DNA of 54,773 nucleotides from an uncultured Bacteroidales bacterium (GTDB lineage Bacteria > Bacteroidota > Bacteroidia > Bacteroidales > Paludibacteraceae): assembly GCA_946187695.1 (NCBI GenBank), contig CAMHSB010000012.1, positions 1 through 54,773 on the forward strand, given 5' to 3'. Both the position numbers and the translations under genes were made by a program. Within the stretch, counting starts at the first letter, position 1, and every line of letters starts with the position of its first letter. Below, one piece after another: positions 51,289-54,773 of this stretch. Below the pieces are notes generated by a model. That model was given only the letters and a program-made list of their open reading frames with translations, made no database searches and was not told the origin of the DNA.

Positions 51289-52863
51289 ATGGCACAAACA
51301 CAAGAAGAAACATTTAAGAAAATCGTTGCGCATTGCAAGGAGTACGGATTTGTTTTCCCGAGCAGTGAGATTTACGACGGTCTGGGCGCTGTGTATGACT
51401 ATGGTCAGAACGGCGTGGAGTTGAAGAACAATATCAAGCGTTATTGGTGGGATTCGATGACCCTGCTGCACGAGAACATCGTCGGTATCGACGCGGCTAT
51501 CTTCATGCACCCGACGACTTGGAAAGCGTCCGGGCACGTAGATGCGTTCAATGATCCGTTGATCGACAACCGCGACTCCAAGAAGCGTTACCGCGCAGAC
51601 GTGCTGATCGAAGATCAGATCGCTAAATACGACGAGAAGATCGCCAAGGAAGTGGAGAAAGCCCGCAAGCGTTTCGGGGAGAGCTTTGACGAAGAGATGT
51701 TCAAGTCCACCAACGAGCGCGTGAAAGAGCATATCGCCAAGCGTGAGGCGCTGCACGAGCGTTTTGCCAAGGCAATGAACGATAATAACCTGGAGGAGTT
51801 GAAGCAGATCATCCTCGACGAGGAGATCGTTTGCCCGATCAGCGGTACCCGCAACTGGACCGACGTACGTCAGTTCAACCTGATGTTCAGCACCGAGATG
51901 GGTTCGACCGCCGACGGCGCGATGAAGATCTACCTCCGTCCGGAGACCGCACAGGGTATCTTCGTCAATTTCCTCAACGTACAGAAGACCGGTCGTATGA
52001 AGATTCCTTTCGGTATTGCACAGATCGGTAAGGCCTTCCGTAACGAGATCGTAGCACGTCAGTTCATCTTCCGTATGCGCGAGTTCGAGCAGATGGAGAT
52101 GCAGTTCTTCGTTCGTCCGGGCGAGGAGTTGAAGTGGTTTGAACACTGGAAACAATTCCGTCTCAAATGGCACAAAGCGCTCGGTTTGGGTGACGAGAAA
52201 TACCGCTTCCACGATCATGACAAACTGGCGCACTACGCCAATGCCGCTACGGATATCGAGTTCCTCATGCCGTTCGGTTTCAAGGAGGTAGAGGGTATCC
52301 ACAGCCGTACAAACTTCGACTTGAGCAGTCATGCTAAATATTCGGGCAAGAAGATCGAGTATTTCGATCCGGAACTCAACCAGAGCTACACGCCGTACGT
52401 GATCGAGACCTCGATCGGTGTGGATCGTATGTTCCTTAGCGTGATGTGTTCGGCCTACGAAGAGCAAGCCCTCGAAGGCGGCGACACCCGCGTAGTTCTG
52501 CACCTGCCGGCTGTTTTGGCACCTGTGAAGGCTTGTATCATGCCGCTCGTCAAGAAAGACGGTCTGCCCGAGAAAGCCCGTGAGATCATGAACGAACTGA
52601 AGTTCGATTTCAAGGTGGCTTATGACGAGAAAGACTCGATCGGTAAGCGTTACCGTCGTCAGGATGCGGTGGGTACGCCGTTCTGTATCACCGTCGATCA
52701 CGATACGGAGAAAGACGGTTGCGTCACCGTTCGTTACCGCGACACGATGACCCAGGACCGCGTGAAGATCGAAGATCTGCACGAGATCATCCGCAAGGCG
52801 ACCGATCCGAAGGAACTCTATCGCAAGATTGTCGGAGACAGCTTCGAAGACACGAATGAGTAA
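51289..52863 (+). CDS. glyS: Glycine--tRNA ligase (dimeric, class IIa)
   Basis: Charges tRNA-Gly. I start at MAQTQEETFKKIVAHCKEYG (51289) because the longer frame covers the promoter. FVFPSSEIYDGLGAVYDYG is the conserved alpha2-type N-terminus. Motif 2 is FRNEIVARQFIFRMREFEQME; IETSIGVDRMFL is motif 3. The C-terminal anticodon domain runs from about 415 (VVLHLPAVLAPVK). 524 residues. This is the single-chain enzyme, not the alpha/beta tetramer. A terminator follows directly. Confidence 0.96.
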   Translation: MAQTQEETFKKIVAHCKEYGFVFPSSEIYDGLGAVYDYGQNGVELKNNIKRYWWDSMTLLHENIVGIDAAIFMHPTTWKASGHVDAFNDPLIDNRDSKKRYRADVLIEDQIAKYDEKIAKEVEKARKRFGESFDEEMFKSTNERVKEHIAKREALHERFAKAMNDNNLEELKQIILDEEIVCPISGTRNWTDVRQFNLMFSTEMGSTADGAMKIYLRPETAQGIFVNFLNVQKTGRMKIPFGIAQIGKAFRNEIVARQFIFRMREFEQMEMQFFVRPGEELKWFEHWKQFRLKWHKALGLGDEKYRFHDHDKLAHYANAATDIEFLMPFGFKEVEGIHSRTNFDLSSHAKYSGKKIEYFDPELNQSYTPYVIETSIGVDRMFLSVMCSAYEEQALEGGDTRVVLHLPAVLAPVKACIMPLVKKDGLPEKAREIMNELKFDFKVAYDEKDSIGKRYRRQDAVGTPFCITVDHDTEKDGCVTVRYRDTMTQDRVKIEDLHEIIRKATDPKELYRKIVGDSFEDTNE

Positions 52864-52864
52864 T

Positions 52865-52894
52865 AAAAAAAAGCGGCACGCGCCGCTTTTTTTT
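52865..52894. terminator. Bidirectional terminator between glyS and the aminotransferase
   Basis: A-run, GCGGC/GCCGC stem with ACGC loop, then eight T. It ends glyS. The stop codon of the convergent aminotransferase lies within the T-run, so the same hairpin serves both. Confidence 0.93.
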
Positions 52895-54080
52895 ATCCGT
52901 TATAGGCTTCGAGTGCTTTACGTAGGACGAGCATCGCTTTGCCGAGGTCCTCTTTGTTTAGTACATACGCCATGCGGACTTGGTGCCGACCATCTTCGGG
53001 GTTGGTGTAGAAACCGGTACCCGGCGCCATCATGACGGTCGCTCCCTCATACTGGAAGTCCGTTAAACACCATTTGCAGAATTTCTCCACATCGTCCACC
53101 GGCAGTTCGACCATGACGTAGAAAGCGCCTGTCGGTGCGGGTGCAAAGACACCCGGGATCTGGTTGAGTTGGTCGATGAGGAAATTACGTCTGCCCAGGT
53201 ACTCGTCGTACACCTCCTGCATGTACTCTTCCGGCGTGGAGAGCGATGACTCGGCAACGATCTGTCCGAAGAGAGGAGGACTGAGACGCGCCTGGCAGAA
53301 CTTCATCACAGACTCGCGCACGGCTTTGTTCTTCGTGATGAGCGCACCGATACGGATACCGCACTCGGAGTAACGCTTGGAGACGCTGTCCACGAGCACG
53401 ACGTTCTGCTCGATGCCCTCGAGGTGGCAGGCGGAGATATAAGGCGACTTGGTGTAGATAAACTCACGATAGACCTCGTCCGAGATGAGGTACAGGTCGT
53501 ATTTCTTGACCAGATCGCGGATCTGGCGCATCTCCTGCTTGGTGTAGAGGTAACCCGTCGGGTTATTGGGGTTACAGATGAGGATGGCGCGCGTCTTAGG
53601 CGTGATCTGCTTCTCGAACTCCTCCACCGGCGGTAACTTAAAGCCGTTCTTGATGTCGGTCTTGACGGACTTGACCACGGCTCCTGCCGAGATCGCGAAC
53701 GCCATGTAGTTGGCGTACGAAGGGTCGGTGACGATGATCTCGTCGCCCGGGTTGAGGCAGCTCATATAGGCAAACATAATAGCCTCCGAACCGCCCGCGG
53801 TGATGATGATCTCGTCCGGCGAGAGGTCAATACCGTACTCGGCATAGTAACTCACCATCTTCGTACGCAGCGACTTGAGTCCCTGCGAGGGCGAGTACTC
53901 GAGGATGTCGGTGTCGAAGTTCCGCACCGCCTCCAAAGCTTGCGGAGGGGTCTTGATATCCGGCTGACCGATATTGAGGTGGTACACATGTACCCCGGCG
54001 AGTTTGGCCTCGTCCGCGTACTTTGCCAGTTTTCGAATCGGGCTCTCCGGCATGGATTGCGCCCGTAAACTAATTTCCAT
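52893..54080 (-). CDS. Class I PLP-dependent aminotransferase (aspartate aminotransferase-like)
   Basis: Transfers amino groups between amino and keto acids in the cytoplasm. The 395 residues carry LNIGQPDIKTPPQALEA, YSPSQGLKSLR, CNPNNPTGYLY and the PLP lysine K235 in DSVSKRYSECGIRIG. This places it in the aspC/patA-like subfamily Igamma; the amino-acid preference cannot be read from sequence. Its start overlaps the lipoate-ligase gene by 11 nt. Confidence 0.92.
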   Translation of the reverse strand: MEISLRAQSMPESPIRKLAKYADEAKLAGVHVYHLNIGQPDIKTPPQALEAVRNFDTDILEYSPSQGLKSLRTKMVSYYAEYGIDLSPDEIIITAGGSEAIMFAYMSCLNPGDEIIVTDPSYANYMAFAISAGAVVKSVKTDIKNGFKLPPVEEFEKQITPKTRAILICNPNNPTGYLYTKQEMRQIRDLVKKYDLYLISDEVYREFIYTKSPYISACHLEGIEQNVVLVDSVSKRYSECGIRIGALITKNKAVRESVMKFCQARLSPPLFGQIVAESSLSTPEEYMQEVYDEYLGRRNFLIDQLNQIPGVFAPAPTGAFYVMVELPVDDVEKFCKWCLTDFQYEGATVMMAPGTGFYTNPEDGRHQVRMAYVLNKEDLGKAMLVLRKALEAYNG

Positions 54081-54684
54081 ATGCTTCGATGTATGCGCGC
54101 AGCGCGTGTATGTCCGCGAACGCGTTCGTTAATTCTTTTATATTCGCCACCCGTTGCCTAACGGATGCGACACCATGCTTGGCGAGTTTCTCGGCGGTCG
54201 GCGTGATGGCCTTGGTCAGCGCCTCCAGGTTGACGTCGTAGAGCATCGTGCCGTGGACGATCGTGCCTGTTGGACACGTGTAGCACGCCCAGCCGGACAC
54301 TTTGCGGTGGTCCACGAGGATGTCGTTATGATCGGTCGTCACCGCCGGAAGGCCTTTGGCCTGCAATGCCCGAGCGATGTGCGAGAGGAAGTCCGTAAAG
54401 ACCTGCTCGCTGTGTGTGGAGGGCGTAACGAAGGAAATCATCAGGTTACCCTCGTCGGCATAGACGCATCCTCCCCCGCTCTTGCGCTGCACGACGGCAA
54501 TACCGTGTTCCCGGCAGTAGGTCTCGTTGACCTCCACTTCTGCAGACTGATGGTGCCCGTATATCACCGTCGGCGACACGATCCATGTGAAGAGCGTAGG
54601 CTCTTTCACCTCTTTGACCAGTTCCTGCTCTTTGGCAAGATACTCGGCGAGCGTGAGGCCTTCTTTGTAGCGGACAATATTCAT
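54070..54684 (-). CDS. Lipoate--protein ligase A-type protein (BPL/LplA fold)
   Basis: Transfers lipoate or octanoate to GcvH or 2-oxoacid dehydrogenase E2 subunits. The 204 residues keep the catalytic core: RKSGGGCVYAD at 67-77 (usual RRxSGGGxVYHD), NDILV at 120-124 and the lysine in HRKVSGWA (K128). It lacks the C-terminal accessory domain of E. coli LplA, so it might act with a separate protein or as an octanoyl transferase. It begins 9 nt after the end of an unidentified gene. Confidence 0.87.
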   Translation of the reverse strand: MNIVRYKEGLTLAEYLAKEQELVKEVKEPTLFTWIVSPTVIYGHHQSAEVEVNETYCREHGIAVVQRKSGGGCVYADEGNLMISFVTPSTHSEQVFTDFLSHIARALQAKGLPAVTTDHNDILVDHRKVSGWACYTCPTGTIVHGTMLYDVNLEALTKAITPTAEKLAKHGVASVRQRVANIKELTNAFADIHALRAYIEAYGN

Positions 54685-54693
54685 TCTGATATC

Positions 54694-54773
54694 CTAGTAA
54701 ACAGGTTCGGAGAGTTCCACACCGCGGCAGAAACGACGTTTGATATCGCGGTCATCGCCGAGGTAGATATAGC
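54694..54773 (-). CDS. C-terminal end of an unidentified gene
   Basis: The minus strand carries an open frame entering from beyond the window and ending in TAG at 54694-54696. The visible tail reads YIYLGDDRDIKRRF then CRGVELSEPVY. Its close spacing with the lipoate-ligase gene suggests one operon. Too little is visible to name a family. Confidence 0.55.
   Translation of the reverse strand, partial: YIYLGDDRDIKRRFCRGVELSEPVY

Noticed and set aside
49461..54773. Prophage or transposon
   Set aside because: No transposase, integrase or phage structural gene was seen in this part or anywhere in the window.

Overview
This is 54.8 kb of chromosome from a member of the Bacteroidota, most likely order Bacteroidales; I cannot name a genus. 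The evidence is the Bacteroidota promoter form (TTG or TTTG, about 20 nt, TAnnTTTG) in front of at least thirteen transcription units, general absence of Shine-Dalgarno sequences, FISUMP-type lipoproteins, type IX secretion (T9SS)-like C-termini, a type III glutamine synthetase, a class III fructose-1,6-bisphosphatase, a DUF1573 protein and a TonB receptor paired with a DUF5689 lipoprotein. Most genes are housekeeping genes in long operons with overlapping or nearly touching ends.

Layout. 1-2.1 kb: the 3'-truncated end of a cell-wall amidase gene (-), a candidate structured RNA with its own promoter and terminator (+), and a frameshifted FISUMP lipoprotein gene (-). 2.1-2.7 kb: a repeat-rich intergenic region with copy A of a 73-bp dispersed palindromic element and a relA/spoT leader containing 22-nt tandem repeats. 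2.7-15.5 kb (+): relA/spoT, DUF1573, meaB, dnaB, asnS, TonB receptor, DUF5689 lipoprotein, cvpA, folK, probably largely co-transcribed. 15.5-17.9 kb: an AT-rich, foreign-looking stretch with a small possible BECR-fold nuclease gene, an opposing promoter, a rod-shaped palindromic segment and a second FISUMP lipoprotein, ending beside tRNA-Ser(CGA) and a 15-bp copy of that tRNA's 3' part. 18.1-22.9 kb (-): gcvP followed by two yitT paralogues. 23.0-23.7 kb (+): a Crp/Fnr regulator divergent from gcvP. 38.5 down to 23.7 kb (-): a nine-gene operon (pectinesterase, AspT/YidE-like transporter, MATE, RND adaptor, RND pump, phosphopantetheinyl transferase, dnaX, YgiQ radical-SAM, M23 peptidase). 38.7-40.6 kb (+): fbp. 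49.2 down to 40.7 kb (-): glnA(III), pyrG, dapF, dapL, then glmS and ddh behind a separate promoter. 51.2 down to 49.5 kb (-): a VWA lipoprotein. 51.3-52.9 kb (+): glyS. 54.8 down to 52.9 kb (-): the end of an unidentified gene, a lipoate-ligase-like gene and a class I aminotransferase.

How the genes work together. dapL, dapF and ddh give two routes to meso-diaminopimelate; glmS supplies glucosamine for the same wall, and the amidase and M23 peptidase remodel it. relA/spoT, the Crp/Fnr regulator and glnA belong to nutrient sensing. The pectinesterase and the VWA protein look like T9SS or surface cargo. Efflux genes are embedded with dnaX.

The least ordinary features are: (i) at least fourteen clusters of degenerate tandem repeats with a fixed 7- or 8-nt period but different unit sequences, lying inside genes and at gene junctions; (ii) the candidate structured RNA near 1 kb; (iii) the AT-rich region beside tRNA-Ser; (iv) the two-copy palindromic element at 2.4 and 49.4 kb; (v) a DnaX that lacks the usual four-cysteine zinc module.
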